DNA from: Gremmenia infestans
Taxonomy: Eukaryota; Ascomycota; Leotiomycetes; Helotiales; Hamatocanthoscyphaceae
DNA: 64,000 nt
Direction: 5' to 3'
NCBI GenBank assembly: GCA_032629725.1
Contig: JAFEVB010000019.1
Location: 434,001-498,000 of the forward strand
Positions 10,801 through 24,900 of this stretch are shown here, in pieces; the stretch's first letter is position 1, and each line of letters begins with the position of its first letter. The translations under genes and the position numbers were made by a program. The notes beneath the pieces are model-generated. The model made no database searches. It saw nothing but the letters and a program-made list of their open reading frames with translations, and was not told the DNA's origin.

Positions 10801-13276
10801 GTCGGCATTTGGACAAAGCAGTTTCCCGAACTCTACAATCCAAAATATCACAACAGCATTGATGAAGATAATTGCAAAGACTAGAACGAGCTTCTCTCTC
10901 CACGCCATACGGACATCTGGTCGTTTCATGCGGCCAACGAAGCGTAGAACGAAGGAGGGTATCCAGAATGTAAGCATCCAGACAACAGTCACCCAGACAC
11001 GACGGCTGGTGGATGTAGTGGCAGTTTCGATGGTCTTGGGCTCTGCATTTTCGGGATCCAAGCCATCCACTAGCTCACCAGTTTCATTGTTGTAATACAC
11101 GTGGTCCTTCCTGTTATCTCCTTTGTAACCAAGACCATAATCGCCCGAGACGAGATTCCTTGACGGGGCTAGTGAGCGGGCGGGACCGAGTGCAGGGCGA
11201 GACATCGTGGCTGAACTTTGCCGGTTTTGGAGAATCTGGTCTCGGCTTCCGTGTGGGGTTAAATCGTCCATGGGAGGAGGAAAAAAACCGCTTTGATTCT
11301 GACCAGCCGAGTACCCAGTGTCCATTCCGCTGCTCAGGCCTAGACCGGAGAAATCCATTTGATTTGTGGGCTTCAAGTCGAGCATTCCCTCAGCTTCCCA
11401 CCACGCACTTTCACGCATCCAAATGCGCTCAGTACCAACAACGACTTCTCCATTACTCCAGCCGCGCTCCAGGATCCAGCTTTCGATACCATCTCGGCCA
11501 TCTTTGCAGCCCAGGGGAGCATACCTTTGACAGAATTCGTCCAGGTCAAAGTCTGCTGTGAAATCTAGGTTCTTGTTCCGACGATTCGCCCATTCGGGAA
11601 GTCGCCATGATCGTAGTTGCCGCGACACAGTGCCTGCAGACCAAGCAGAAGTTGTCGAGGGAAGTGCTGCTAAGCCAGAGGGAGAGTCATCAGTTGGGTG
11701 AAGTGAGAGATGGTACCACACACGGCTGCTTCCTAGAACAGCAGGGAGATCCAGACGTCCTTCTCGGCCCAGGTTGACTCCTTGGCCTTCAACGGGAAAG
11801 AGAATCTTCTTCAGGAAGCCGTCATCTTCTCCCTCTCGGCCGACCTTTTCAAGGACAACTTCACGTCTTTCACGCTCGTGCTCTCGGTCTCGTCCGGCAG
11901 GTCCAGTCATGATTCCAAGATCAGGGCCGACTTCAGAGACAGCATTTTGCATCTCACGCAAGACTGAAGATCCGGCAGCAACGACTTCCACGCCATCTTC
12001 TTTCATCTCAGAATTGATGCCCTGCGTATCGTCAAAAACGCCACGCATGGCAGCAGCCTTGCCGAGAGTAGCATCAGGAATTTCTAGCACGGTAATGCAG
12101 ACAGTGTCCCCGTTATCTTCTTCGGTGTTTGGGGTCCTGGCACCAGGTCCGCCATCGCTGGATTCCTCACCGTCTCGAATCCTCTGCATCTCGCTAGCGA
12201 TGGCTTCGTTCGCCTTGAGAATAACCCAGTCGACCAAAGCTTCGTACAATCCACCTATCAAAGTCTCTCTGTCCGAGCTTGAGCATTGTTGGATGAGAAC
12301 TTCTGGCTCCAGACCCAACAATCCCCCCACATCTTCGCAAACATCTTCCAGAGCCTCCTCATCTAAGTGAAAAGACAATGTATCACCAAGTTTCAGTAAC
12401 CCAGCCAATATGGATATGAGGTTTCGATGGGCAGCGCCCTTGATGCCAATGTCTTTCAGCGAGGCTCTGAAGTCATCTGCGGCTGCAGCGTCGTCTGCTG
12501 TTGGTAAATATGAAGGAGGGTCGTAGGTACCGGACTTGGCCAGTAGAGCATAATTGGAAGCATGTTTCAGTCCCAAAAATTCTCGTTCTGCTGGAGTTGA
12601 TGCCGAGGTCAGGAGGTAGTAAAAGACATCGAAAGCTCGAAAGCCCGGTTCCTCGGGAATGTGCAAAAGACCTTTCGACGTATCAATTCCTCCTTCTGAC
12701 AAGGCCAAGGATGCTGCTGTAAGGTTTCCAGCAAGTGTTAGGGTCAAGGTTACTCCCAGTGCGGATTGTCGAGGTGTAGAGTGGTTTTGGGGGGAGACGG
12801 TATGGATGAATGGCCGGAGAGCATTAAGTGCTGTGTATAGGGATGGAGGAATGGATAGAGGAAGTGTTCCCAGAAAGGGAGCTAGAACAGAGGGCGTTGA
12901 TGGGTGGAGAGAACTAAAATATTTGTTAGAAATGTCTAAAATATGAACGGATGTGACATGCGTACCCCAAAACAATGCAAGCGTCCTCGGCCCGGCGTCT
13001 GGCATGTTCCCACGCTCGTACTGATAATGCAGAATCGATTGTACCGCCGGTTCGTCCTTCATGATCCGTTTGTGAAGCAGTCAACCATGTATTGACTACC
13101 AGACTGGTACTGGCATCTAACTTGTAGGGTTGTGCGGATGTGTATGTTGTATGAGTAGCATTCAGGAGAGTAGTCGTGGAGACCTGTGTCGACTGCTGGG
13201 CAGTAGAATTGAGATTTCGATTGGCTGCTAATGAAGACGCATTCGAGTATATCGACATACGGTTGTTTCCCGCCAT
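7810..13276 (-). CDS. csmB: chitin synthase with degenerate myosin-like domain (CsmB type, class VI/VII)
   Basis: This is a membrane enzyme polymerising UDP-GlcNAc into wall chitin at hyphal tips and septa. Three exons are inferred, 13276-12966, 12913-9251 and 9202-7810, with introns of 52 bp (12914-12965) and 48 bp (9203-9250), giving 1788 aa. The order is a myosin-motor-like domain (about 1-600), two TM segments with cytochrome-b5-like modules, the chitin synthase core with DADT, EDRYLTTL and QRRRW (QRRRW at 1407-1411), further TM helices, a Ser/Gly-rich linker, and a C-terminal DEK-C-like domain. The motor part has no GESGxGKT P-loop, unlike the neighbouring paralogue, which is known for the CsmB branch. 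It lies head-to-head with the CsmA-type gene, a conserved fungal arrangement. Confidence 0.93.
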
Positions 13277-14060
13277 GGCGTGAATTTGAATTTCACACAG
13301 GCTTCAAAGCCTTTCGTTGACCTCGGGAAACACCAACGGAGAATGGTTCCACGTTTGTCTTCTCCTCAAGTTCGTGGCGGAATATCTTATTGAATCCGGA
13401 TATCTCGTTAAAGGCGTGGCAGTTCTAAATCGAGTGGATGAGGGTTTCGGAACAAGTGGTAGGAGGTTATTGGGATGGTTGGTCGCTGAGCAACAGACGT
13501 GCAGGTTTCAGCGAGTGTGGAAAGTGATGGAATGTATTAAAAGAGGTAAAAAGGGGCGGAAAGCACAAAAGAAACCACCAAAGCGAGTGAGGCAGTTCAG
13601 TAATGGAAAAAAGGTGGAATACAGCAAATTGATGGAGTAGAGTTTGGTTTAGACACGGATGCTGGAATGTCGAGTTGATTCTCCTGATCTCAACTACTAG
13701 GTACGGTGGACTATAGGGATGAAGGGAAGTGCAAAAACAATGGCCCCTGCATCCAAGCCTCACAATACGAGAAACAAGCCCCCCGCTGCTTTGACCTTGC
13801 TTGTTTTTACGTTTCTTCCCTTGGCCATATCGGATGCCGACGGCGAATCATGCTGCTTAAAATCCCGAGTTACGAAGCATGTTGCCTCTTCAAGCGGCGG
13901 TCGGTTCGTGTCTATTTAAAGGGTCGCAGCTAAGGGTAGTGAGGGGAGGGTTCGGAACGTCCTCCCAACAGAGTCAAGTCACGTTAAAGGCAAAACAAAG
14001 TGAAATTTAATGCATAGATGATTGATGATGAGACAGCCTACGCCAAGCTAGAGCAATATA

Positions 14061-14101
<41 letters not shown>

Positions 14102-15301
14102 AAAGGTATGTATGTAGTATACAACTCAACAATGCAATACAATAATGCAATCATAAAATTAAAAACCCAAGAACTTGATCATGAAAGCCGGCAGTGAGAC
14201 TGACTAGTTGAACTGCCATAAGGCTTTTCAGACCCTGGGGAGATCGAACCGTCCAGACTTTATCTATAGGTATTTGTATCCACCAAGACTCTCACTAAAG
14301 ACGGTCATCATCTAGACTATGTACAGTAGGAGCAGAAATGATAGAGGATATCTAATATATCCAATATAGGTACTTCTCTCTTTATTTTATTTTTCGTTCC
14401 TTCTTTCATACTATCACATATTACCCAGTCTTGAAAGCTTTGCTTATCTTTGCTTGTCAACAAGCACGTGAATCTCTCGGCATCTCGGATTCTCACGAGA
14501 ACTACCTAGGTAGGCTATAGGTAAAACTCTACTCGCAGAGGCTGTCCAACCGGCATACAGTACACCAATTATTGTGGCACTGTGTAAGCACCAGCCAGCT
14601 GTACTACAGTCCGGAGCAGAGCTTTCTCTTCTTTCTGTAAATAGCTATTCGCCGTACATCTCGTGTTATTATGTGGAGAGAATGAGTGTGGTGTGGCAAC
14701 AACAGCTGCATTACCGACCGTACCGTTGTACTTCAATACCGCAGGAGCGAGCATTCCCGATGGTCAACTGCCTGCCTCTTGCTTAAAATTATAGATACCA
14801 TAAGGTATACTTTATTACATTGCATTATATTATACTACTCTAAATACATTATTGTATAGTAATCACATACAGTTTTCCGATCTCCGGTATTTTGAACCTG
14901 AATTTTGTTGTTCAGGGGTAAGAAAACAGACTACGCTATCCATGCTTCTACGGTGGATAATAACGACCACCACGCCACTCCCTTCACTTTCTCGACATCA
15001 TTCCCCTTTCACACTCCTGAAGCACTCAATCATCCACCATCACCGTTCGACCTTTGACACTCGCTATTCCTTTTCTATCTGACGCTCGCTATTGTTTTGG
15101 TTCTTCTACGACCGTTGTTTGCAAACTTTACCTCTTTCCCAGCTTCCGTTACGCCCAAGATTCGATTCGAGTTGATCACCCAACAGAAGAATCCAGACAC
15201 GAACAAACCAGAGCACCACAGCCCTATCAAAACCAGCAACGACACCCACGATAGAAAGAAAAACCAAACTTCCCTCGGGGGTTTCGACCCATACATCCAC
15301 C
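13277..15301. promoter_or_regulatory. shared divergent intergenic region of the chitin synthase pair
   Basis: 2,025 bp separate the two starts and hold no supported gene. Contents include a GA dinucleotide tract (about 14064-14098), a TACCTAGGTAGG motif at 14503-14514, and a CT/CA-rich leader before 15302. The length and the head-to-head layout suggest a bidirectional control region, but I cannot show binding sites. Confidence 0.6.
14064..14098. repeat. (GA)n microsatellite
   Basis: An uninterrupted AG/GA dinucleotide tract of about 34 bp, after TAAGAGT. It lies in the divergent promoter region of the two chitin synthases. Confidence 0.9.
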
Positions 15302-18300
15302 ATGGCCTTGAACAATCAGGGCGGCGGAGGGGCTCACTCACAGCCTTCCCTGCCTGCCCTTCCAGCACATCTACAATCCGACACCCACCTCACTGCACAC
15401 CTTGCAAGCCGATTCCACGTCTCATTACCAACAGCTCAACTCTCTTCCCACGCGTTAATATCTCTGAATACATACTCCTCTTCCACCAAAGGTCCAGATG
15501 GCGGGAAAGAGGGTTCGGCTATGGGAGGAGCTGAGGAATTGGCAGACAGGGCCTTCACAAGACTCGGGGCACGTTCCGAAAATCAAGCTGTGGTATTTCT
15601 GTGTGTTTCCCGTCATTTCACTCCTTGATCAGCCTACTAATATATCCAAGTGGCGAGTCTGGATCCGGTAAAACTACCGTTCGTTCTCACTTGCTTTCAG
15701 CGCTCCTCAGCAAGTCATCCACACCACTATCCACTAAATTGTCACTCGCTGCCTATGTCTTTGATACATTGACAACTACCAAAACTGCCACAACTCCCAC
15801 GGCGTCAAAAGCTGGCTTGTTCTTCGAGCTTCAATATGATACTGCGTCAACCGTCAACCCAACTCTTATTGGCGGGAAGGTGCTAAACCATAGACTAGAA
15901 CGGAGTAGAGTAGCTGCTGTACCAACTGGAGAGAGAAGTTTCCACGTCCTTTACTACCTCTTAGCCGGAACGAGTGCCGCTGAGAAGACGCATCTTGGGC
16001 TTGATAGCCCAGGAGCTTTGTCAGCTGGTCCACAGAACGTAAGAAATTCAGTAAATCACCAGCAGAAGAGATGGAGATACCTCGGGCACCCGACTCAGCT
16101 GAAGGTGGGAATCAATGATGCTGAGGGGTTCCAATTATTCAAGACTGCATTGAGGAAATTGGAGTTCCCTAGAAGTGAAATCGCGGAGATTTGCCAGGTT
16201 CTAGCAGGTATTCTTCACATTGGCCAGCTCGAGTTTGAGACAACCTCGGATACGGCAGCACAAGGGGATGATAGCGGCGGCTACTCCCACGAGGGAGGTC
16301 AAACAATTACTGCCGTCAAGAACAAGGAAGTTCTGAATATAATTGCTGCTTTCCTAGGAGTTGGTGGCCACGATCTACAAACAACGTTAGGTTACAAGAC
16401 GAAGATTCTTCAGCGAGAGAGAGTTACTGTCATGCTTGATCCTAAAGGTGCTAGGAACAATGCGGACGAACTTGCTCGAACACTCTATTCTCTGTTGGTA
16501 GCATATGTGGTTGAGAGCATCAACCAGAGGGTTTGCGCTGTGGAGGAGACGGTTGCAAACACTATTTCGATAGTCGATTTCCCAGGTTTCGCCCAACAGC
16601 GTTCGACAGACTCCACGCTGGACCAGCTGCTCAACAATGCCGCCACAGAGGCGCTTTACAACTTTACGCTACAGAACTTCTTCGAGGGCAAGGCAGAAAT
16701 GCTGGAAAACGAGGAGGTCAGTGTGGCAGCTACGAGCTACTTTGATAACTCGGATGCAGTCAAGGGCCTTCTTAAACACGGAAATGGACTGCTTAGCATT
16801 CTCGATGACCAAACTAAACGCAATAGGACCGATATGCAACTTCTCGAGAGTCTTCGGAAGCGTTTCGAAGGCAAAAATCCAGCCATCGCCGTTGGTAGTG
16901 CGACTGCCAAGCTACCAGGGAGCAACTTTGCAACTCACAATGCTGCTGCTTCCTTTGCCGTGAGGCATTACGCTGGAGAGGTCGATTACCTTGTGGCTGG
17001 ACTTGTCGAAGAAAATGGCGAGGTCATTTCTGGAGATCTGATGAACCTGATTGCTTCAACAAAAAGTGATTTTGTCGGACAACTATTTGGACAAGAAGCT
17101 CTGCAGACTGTGGTGCATCCTCAAGAGAAGACCACGATCATGCAAGCGCAGGTCAGCTCAAAACCTCTACGGCAACCCAGCGTCATGCGCAGGAAAGGAG
17201 ACAGACCTGCTAGGTTCGGTGGTCGTGATACTAAGATTCTCACCGAGTCCATCGATGATGCGTCAGATGCTGGAGAGACAGACGCAAAGAGCCGCAAAAG
17301 TCGGAGTGTCGATCAAGGAGCTGCTGCCCAATTTCTCTCCTCGCTTGACAACGTTACTAAATCTCTCACTTCACCCAACACCAATCCATACTTTGTATTC
17401 TGTCTCAAACCCAATGATCGACGGATAGCAAATCAGTTCGACAGCAAATGTGTCCGAACTCAAATCCAAACATTTGGTATTGCAGAGATCAGTCAGCGGT
17501 TGCGAAATGCAGACTTCAGCCTCTTTCTTCCATTTGGGGAATTCCTCGGGCTCGCTGACGCTGACACAGTCTTGATCGGTAGTGAGCGGGAGAAGGCCGA
17601 GATGGTCGTAGATGAAAAGAGATGGCCAGGTAATGAGGCTAGAATTGGTAGCACCGGCATCTTTCTGAGCGAAAGATGCTGGGCCGATGTTGCAAGACTA
17701 GGAGAACGAGGCTTTACTCAAGCACGCTATCCTACTGCCTCTGATGACGGAGGGGATGGCATGCTTACGCCTGACGTTCACGCTGGTTATGGGCAGTCAA
17801 AAGAAAGACTTCTTGGTTCACCTTCAGGCCTCACTCCACCAGGCGCCTACATCTACGGGGGGGACAAGAAGTCTGGGTACTTTGGCGGTCCTGATGATTC
17901 GCGGTCTGAGGCAGGCGCTTCTGCTCTCGGGCAAGGAGACATGTTCCGGAATTTTGACACAAGAGAGCAAATGGCAGAAAAGGGGAATGAGAAAACCATG
18001 GTTGAAGTTGAAGAAGTGAAGATCAAGCCCAGCCGAAAGAGGTGGGTTGCCGTAGTCTACATGTTGACTTGGCTTATTCCGGATTTCGCGATTCGACTTA
18101 TTGGTCGAATGCCCCGCAAAGACGTGCGAATGGCATGGAGAGAAAAGCTTGCCATCAACATGATGATCTGGTATAGTTGTCTATTCGCGGCATTTTTCAT
18201 TGTCATCTTCCCGAAGCTTATTTGCCCGACACAACACGTCTACAGCGCTGCGGAGCTTACAAAGTACGACGGCAAAAAGAACGACGCTTATGTTGCGATC

Positions 18301-21049
18301 CGTGGACAAGTTTTCAGTCTATCCTCGTTCGCGCCCACTCATTATCCCAATATCATTCCTCAGAAGTCGCTGCTCGCATATGCCGGGCTTGATGCTACTT
18401 CTCTGTTCCCAGTCCAGGTTAGCGCTATGTGTGCCGGTGTCAATGGTAGCATCGATCAGTCTATCCAGCTCGATTATACAAACTCGAACATCACTGGCTC
18501 AGCGAACGTCATTAGTAAGAGCGACACGAATGCCCATTACCACGATTTTCGATGGTGGACTGGCGATGACCGACCCTACTGGTTCTTTGAGCAGATGATC
18601 AAGTTGAGATCATCAGGTTACAAGAAAGGTAGTATGGGGTATACCCCTTCATACCTCAAGAAACTCGCGACCAAGGAACAGGTTATTGCCAGTTTGAACG
18701 GCCGCGTCTACGACTTCACCAAATATCTGGCCGGTGGTCGTGGAGTGAAAGTTCCCACCGGCACTGATGTGCCAACAGGTATCAACACCGACTTTATGGA
18801 CCAAACAGTCGTGGACCTATTTCAAGAGAAATCAGGTCACGACGTCACAAAATACTGGAATGGCCTGCCAATCGGGGACGATCTACGGTCTAGTATGCAG
18901 CTTTGTCTGGACAACTTATTCTACGTCGGCCAAGTCGACACGAGAAACTCCGTCAAGTGCCAATTCGCGGAGTATCTCATTCTCGCCATTACCATTATTC
19001 TTTGCAGTGTTATTCTTTTCAAGTTCTTTGCTGCTCTTCAATTTGGCGGCAAGAATATCCCTGAGAACCTCGACAAGTTTGTCATCTGCCAAATTCCTGT
19101 TTACACTGAAGACGAGGACTCAGTGCGCCGTGCACTTGATTCTGCTGCTCGAATGAAGTACGATGATAAACGCAAGCTCTTGGTCGTGATCTGCGATGGT
19201 ATGATTATTGGTCAAGGAAATGATAAACCGACTCCCCGTATTGTGCTCGATATTCTAGGCGTTGATGATACCGTGGACCCCGAGCCATTAAGCTTTGAAT
19301 CCCTAGGTGAGGGTATGAAACAACATAACATGGGGAAAGTCTATTCGGGTCTCTACGAAGTCCAGGGCCACATTGTACCGTTTATGGTTATCGTCAAGGT
19401 TGGAAAGCCTTCCGAGGTTTCCCGCCCAGGAAACAGAGGCAAACGTGACTCTCAAATGGTATTGATGCGATTCTTGAACAGGGTCCATTATAACGCTGCC
19501 ATGAGTCCCCTGGAACTTGAGATGTACCATCAAATACGAAACATCATAGGCGTCAATCCCACTTTCTATGAGTTCATGTTACAAATCGACGCAGATACCG
19601 TTGTTGCGCCAGATTCTGCTTCTCGCATGGTTGCCGCATTCTTAGATGACACGAGGCTCATCGGCGCTTGCGGAGAAACGTCCCTTTCCAATTCCAAATC
19701 CTCCGTTGTCACCATGATTCAGGTCTACGAGTACTACATATCCCACAACTTGTCCAAGGCTTTCGAAAGTCTGTTTGGTAGTGTTACCTGTTTACCAGGT
19801 TGTTTCACGATGTATCGTGTGCGAGCAGCAGAAACCGGAAAACCACTTTTCGTGAGTCGAGATGTTGTCGAAGCTTATGCCAATATTCGTGTGGACACAC
19901 TGCACATGAAGAATCTGCTTCATTTAGGAGAGGATCGTTACCTAACCACGCTTCTCCTCAAAAATCACCCCAAGCATAAGACTAAGTATCTATTCAACGC
20001 CCACGCTTGGACTATTGCTCCCGATTCCTGGGCAATCTTTTTGTCACAGCGGCGTCGCTGGATCAACTCTACCGTCCACAACCTGATGGAACTGATGTCT
20101 GTATCAGAGCTTTGTGGTTTCTGCTGCTTTAGTATGCGATTTATTGTCTTTATTGATCTACTTTCGACAATTGTCCAACCAGTCACACTAGCCTACATTA
20201 TCTATCTTATCGTTACCGTTATCAGAACTCCCAACGTCGTTCCGGTCACCGCCTTTATTCTTCTCGGCGCTATCTATGGTCTACAAGCCATCATTTTCAT
20301 CCTTCGCCGAAAGTGGGAGATGGTTGGGTGGATGATTCTGTATATTTTTGCAATTCCTGTCTTCTCGTTCGGCTTGCCCCTGTACAGTTTCTGGCACATG
20401 GACGATTTCTCATGGGGTAACACTCGTGTTGTCACCGGAGAAAAGGGCAAGAAGGTTGTCATTACTGACGAAGGCAAATTCGACCCCGCTTCCATCCCAC
20501 ACAAGAAATGGGAAGAATACCAAGCCGAACTTTGGGAAGCACAGACAAGTCGAGACGATCGTTCAGAAGTCTCGGGCTACTCCTACGGCACCAAACACCC
20601 AGCTGCCGTATCGGAGTACCAATACCCACCTTCCCGACCAATGTCTCAGATGGGCGGCAACTATCCCTATGGCGACCGAAATGCCTCTCGCATGTCCATG
20701 GCACAGTCCGAGATGCTAGGCCTGGGTGCTGATCCCCGCACTAGCCAATTTGGCGGTAGCCAGTACTTCAACCAGCAAGAGCTTGAGCTTGCCAATCTTG
20801 CTGGACTGCCCAGCGATGATAGTATCCTGGCTGAGATTAGAGAGATTCTCAAGACGGCTGATCTGATGACAATCACGAAGAAGAGTATCAAGATGCAGTT
20901 GGAGAAGAGATTTGGTGTTTCGCTTGATGCTAGAAGGGCTTATATTAATTCTGGTACGTTCTGCTCTCTAACCACTCACACATATCCTCCTAGAGTAGCC
21001 GCTAACTTGTCTTATAGCTACTGAAGCCCTTCTGTCTGGACAACTGTAA
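15302..21049 (+). CDS. csmA: chitin synthase with myosin motor domain (CsmA type, class V)
   Basis: Exons 15302-15600, 15651-20953 and 21018-21049 give 1877 aa. The 50-bp first intron has a CCTACTAAT branch site. The N-terminal myosin-like motor keeps a P-loop GESGSGKT at 101-108 and a switch-II-like DFPGF at 409-413. Two membrane segments, a cytochrome-b5-like module and the family-2 chitin synthase core follow, with DADT, EDRYLTTL and QRRRW at 1566-1570. The protein ends with a DEK-C-like helix domain and the tail TEALLSGQL, which is completed by the 32-bp last exon. In other fungi the motor binds actin and places the enzyme at growing tips. The homologous partner is transcribed away on the other strand, so the two genes can be co-regulated. 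Confidence 0.95.
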
Positions 21050-21931
21050 GAGAGAGAGGCATCTAAAAAAAATTGGTGCATGCATGCATATATGGAGTAT
21101 GATAGATAATTGTTTGCTTGCTCATTCGAGGTGTGTCATGGCATGGCATAGTCTGGAAAGGGGATTTGGATTGATCTTTGCGGCGGGCGTTCTTGGAGGG
21201 AGTGGAAGTTTGGGATGAAAAGATAACTCAGAATGATTGGATTGGATTGGATTGGATACAGTCATCAATAATAATATCACAGTCTTACTTTACACTGCTT
21301 TACTTTACATGTTGCTATCTACCTATCTAGTCTAATTGTCTTGATTTGGAGGGACAACGCTGGCGCTTCCTCTACAAACTAGGTCTTTACGTGATTATTA
21401 GTCCCAATGTGAGGCATGTCTATAATTACTCGACGTGAAATGTATGCATGCATGGTTCATAGGTAGTCATCCATAGTAAGAATAGTAAGTAGGGGTTGGG
21501 GGGCAATGGAAGAGCCTAGTTGGGTTCTCTTAAGCAAAAGCAAAAGCAAACTCAAGTCAAATCGCAGTTTCACTTCCCCTCAATCTAATCAAATCTAAGG
21601 TAATATACCAGCCTTCCAGGCTGAACCATTAATAAAGTCAAAGATTTTAAGACTTGCATAAGAAGTGACGTTTGAGACTTGAGTATCAGTCAGGAGCCAC
21701 GCCCAGCAATAAATAAACCTCTCCGGGGTATCTTTTTTGAACTTGATTTATCTTTCATACATGGGCTATATATGGACATTTTCATATATACAATTTTGTT
21801 TTTCTCTCGGAATTCAAGCGGGTTGATCGATGCACATACGCACGCAGGTATGCAACAGACTATATGCCAGAATAAATGATGAATGAACGAATGACCCGTG
21901 GAAACGCCAAGCATGCAATAGATGGATGGGA
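21050..21931. other. convergent 3' intergenic region
   Basis: 882 bp between the csmA stop and the sulfite reductase stop. It includes a short (GGATT)n tract near 21236-21256 and a direct repeat AAGCAAAAGC near 21532. No gene is supported. Confidence 0.4.
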
Positions 21932-24900
21932 TTATTCCTCGTCCGATTCCTCTTCCGCAACCTATCCCTTTGTTAGCTGGTGAAATCTCGTTGATACACG
22001 GGCATGGTGGAACAGGGAATACTAGGTAGGGACTTACGTCATCATGGAAAGTTTTCCCCTCGGTCGTCTCCTTGATCACGCCGATTCTGATAACAAAATC
22101 ACCAAAATGCTCACCCTCCGTACGTTCCAGCGAGTACCGCTTCAGCAACGGCTTCATGATCCCGAGGATCTCATCTTCCTTGATACTGCTCCTGTATAGC
22201 TTATTAAGACGCTGGCCATGGTACCCGCCCCCAAGATACATGTTGTAAGCACCGTACGCCTTACCCACGAAAGCGACTTCCGCGAGCCAGGGACGAGCGC
22301 AGCCATTAGGACAACCGGTCATGCGCATGACGATGGAGTCTTGACGCATGCCGTTCTCCTCAATAACGCATTCGAGCTTCGTGATGAGTTCGGGTAGGTA
22401 GCGCTCACTTTCCGCCATGGCGAGACCGCAGGTGGGAAATGCGACGCATGCGGATGAGGAGAGACGGAGGCCGGAGAATTGAACGTTGTCCAGCTTGTAC
22501 TTGGCCATCATCTTCTTAATCTTGGGCAAATCGGCATCCGTGACGTTACTGATGATCAGGTGCTGGTTACCAGTCAGGCGGAACTCGCCCTTGTGAACCT
22601 TTGCGATCTCGCGGAGACCGGTCTTCATTGGGAACTCGGCGGTGTCTTCGATACGACCGTTCTCGATGAAGAATGTGAAGTGGTTCAATCCAGTCTCGTC
22701 CTTTAACCAGCCGAAAGTATCAATGTTACTCAGGAATTTGAAGGGCTTTTGCTTTCCGAACTCTTGGCCCCACAGCTCCTCGACCTTGCCGCGGAAGACA
22801 TCGACTCCCATGTCATCCATGGTGTACTTTAGACGTGCGTGTTTTCGGTTCTTGCGATCTCCGTGGTCACGCTGGACGAGCATCACTTTCTCACAGGCAA
22901 TGTGTACCTGCTCCTTTGATACATATCCGAGCATGCTTCCGGTTCGGGGATAGGTCTTCTTGTTGTTATGCGTAACACCCATACCACCTCCAGCGAGTAG
23001 ATTGAAGCCAGCCAAATGGCCATCCTTGCCCTTGATAGCAATGAGACCGACATCATGTGCATAGACATCGGTGTCGTTGTGGGGAGGAATAGCAATAGTA
23101 ATCTTGAACTTTCTGGGTAGGTAAGTGGGGCCGTACAATGGCTCAAAGTCCTGCACCGCATCACCACCAACCAGAGTCTTCTTGTCGTTCTCGTCCTTGA
23201 GCCAAATCTCGTAGTATGCAGTAGTGGATGGCAACAGATGATCAGAGATCTTCTGCGAGCATGCGTAGACTTCTCTATGGTACGCTGAAGCCGTTGGCAA
23301 ACTACTGCACATGACATTTCTGTTGACATCACCACATGCAGCAATTGTGGTCATCAGAGACTTGTTGATGCCTCGCATAGCGGACTTGAGCTTGCCCTTG
23401 ACAACGCCGTGGAATTGGAAAGTTTGACGCGTAGTCAACTTCATCGTCTCGTTTCCAAAGTCATTACTGACATCGTCCATCTGGATCCATTGTTTTGGAG
23501 TTGAGACACCACCGGGTAATCTGCATCGAATCATGAAAGAGTAGGCTGGCTCTAGACCTTGCGCTTTACGCTCATCCCGGAGGTCGCGATCATCTTGCAT
23601 ATATGTTCCGTGGAATTTGGTCAGCTGCTGATCAGGGGCAGAAATTGCACCTGTCGAAGGATCTGCCAGACCTTCTTCAATTGTACCGCGTAGAAAGTTG
23701 GAAGAGAGTTTGATATCCTCATTGGTAATTGGGGGAGGCTCGTCTGGGATTCCCTCAACTTTATCGACTCCCAGTGCTTGCCAGATGAGAGGCTCCCAGA
23801 TTTGGTAACCGGTCTGGTATCCATCGGGATCTTGATCGTCACCCATACCAACCTCTGCGAGACGCTTTCCGCCAAGATTTGTCATGACACGGTCCAGATC
23901 TTTTCCTGGCTTATTGTAGTAGTGCTTGTCCTGCTTACGAGGCCAATAGTGGCTGTCACCAAGAGCGAAAACAGAGTAGTTTACAGTGGCAAGATCCAGC
24001 TCGGTGTTGTCTTTGATCGCTTCCCAGAACGAACGACCATTTTGTGGAAACTCACCCTGGCCTGCGGTACTGGTAAGAATCACAAGATTCTCCTCATTTG
24101 GCAGGTCTTCGATTGGGTAGTCCTCCAGAGCCATGACGAGTGTCTTCAAACCACGGGCTTTGCCTCTGTTACCCAGACGCTTGGACAGCGACTCGGCATT
24201 TCCGTTGTCGGAAGCAAAAAGAATGGTCAATGGTGCTCCAAAAAGTCCCTCGAGAAGCTCAGCGTAGGCATCCTTCGCCTTTCGCTTTTGCAGCGCACGT
24301 ACTTCGGTTCCGTAATCTTCTGACAAGTTGGAAGAGAATTCTGGATGTCTCTTCATTAATTGAGTAAGATGATTGTCGCGAGCCAAGAAGTCCTTGAGTT
24401 CAGTCTTGATCCGCTCGGAATCCAATGAGAAATTTGGTTCTCCCTTCTCCTCGTTCTGAGGGTTCCATCTATACAATGGCCAGTAGCCAAGATCTACTGC
24501 CTTTTTGGTCTCTTGAAGCACCGTCAAGGGTGAGTCGTTCTCCTTAAAGTACGGGAGGTAAGCAATAACCACAGATGGACCATTGAACTGGTCTGCCTCG
24601 ATCATTGCTTGAAGGACTTGTGTGTATGAGCTGTATACCGCCACGGAAGCAACATAAGCGTTACCATAGTTCATAGCGTACAGACCAATATCCTTCTTTC
24701 TCCGTGCAGCATCTGCGGCTGCCCGCTCCGAGTATGGCGTAGAATCAATAATGAGCATGTTGATGTTCTCGCCAGAAGTGATAACGTGGTGTACACCTGA
24801 ATTTCCAAGATCATAGGCCCAGGCATCAGATCCAACAAGCCACGGGGATTCCTTGCGGAATAAACCCTTACTGGAAAGCAACTCTCTAGATAAAGGAGAG

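Noticed and set aside
11774..12370. 198-aa plus-strand ORF opposite the CsmB-type chitin synthase
   Set aside because: Antisense shadow inside a well-supported exon, Ser/Pro-rich with no homology.
14225..14290. GGTTCGATC-like box on the minus strand, reminiscent of a tRNA T-arm
   Set aside because: No matching acceptor, D or anticodon stems can be folded around it.
7810..21049. The two chitin synthases as a recent tandem duplication
   Set aside because: They differ in motor domain, length and intron positions, and match two ancient paralogous classes kept head-to-head in many fungi.
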